A stretch of DNA of 28,597 nt from a virus. The notes under the pieces were generated by a model that worked only from the letters and a program-made list of their open reading frames with translations, was not told the DNA's origin and searched no databases. Shown here piece after piece: positions 28,508-28,597 of the stretch (the stretch's first letter is position 1; every line of letters begins with the position of its first letter). The DNA is taken from the IMG/VR virus record IMGVR_UViG_3300037831_000026, positions 1-28,597 of that record. The stretch is one strand, 5' to 3'. A program made the translations under genes and the position numbers.

Positions 28508-28597
28508 TACACCGTGATATATCAACCCATATCAAGTGATACACCGTGATATATCAACCCATATCAAGTGATACACCGTGATATATCAACCCATATC
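28470..28597. repeat. Tandem 32-bp iteron array (right end)
   Basis: One 31-bp unit (28470-28500, missing one A) and three full 32-bp units, then one base. Positions 28501-28597 equal 1-97, so the two ends overlap or join. The array begins inside the last codons of the winged-helix gene. Confidence 0.92.

Overview
The window reads as one complete or nearly complete small phage genome of about 28.5 kb, drawn as a circle that was opened inside a tandem repeat array. The last 97 bases are identical to the first 97, and both lie in the same 32-bp repeat. Viral identity rests on a large terminase, an HK97-type portal, a fused prohead protease and major capsid protein, a Mu F-like head protein and an endolysin. 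No integrase or CI-type repressor was seen, so a lytic (or plasmid-like) lifestyle is more likely than classical lysogeny. The host is bacterial: start sites have AAGGAG-type ribosome binding sites and the promoters are near-perfect sigma-70 type (TTGACA, 17 bp, TATACT). The host phylum cannot be told from the sequence.

Layout: two transcription arms diverge near 17550-17600 and converge on a bidirectional terminator at 3254-3280. The minus arm (17548 down to 3289) carries a GIY-YIG-like protein, small proteins, a membrane protein, a membrane-anchored FtsK/HerA-like ATPase, the endolysin, a mini cytosine-methyltransferase-like protein, a glycosyltransferase, then packaging and head genes (TerS-like, TerL, membrane coiled-coil protein, protease-capsid fusion, probable decoration protein, portal, head-completion proteins, fiber-like protein). 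No tail tube, sheath or tape-measure gene is visible. The plus arm (17596 through the end and on to 3243 through the repeat junction) carries a primase-polymerase, a VirE-type helicase, an SSB-like protein, MazG, a compact class II ribonucleotide reductase, an RNA gene, a RuvC-like resolvase, a PAPS-reductase-family protein, a membrane-anchored winged-helix protein, a family A DNA polymerase and a FEN-type 5' nuclease. Together these make a largely self-sufficient replication and nucleotide-supply set.

The most unusual content is non-coding. (1) At 19776-20390, just after the primase and helicase genes, two tandem paralogous elements of about 290 bp share one layout and a perfect 49-bp block. 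Where one uses the core GTTAC the other uses GTTGAC, including matched changes in both arms of a hairpin; they look like twin replication origins with different binding specificities. (2) At 25566-25692 there is a 127-nt RNA with its own promoter. It has the tRNA-like ends and long helix 2 of tmRNA but lacks the pseudoknots and a normal tag frame. (3) A 22-bp iteron occurs in arrays on both sides of, and running into, the gene for the membrane-bound winged-helix protein, with a half site inside the gene. (4) At least eight promoters of one strongly conserved family are scattered over both arms.
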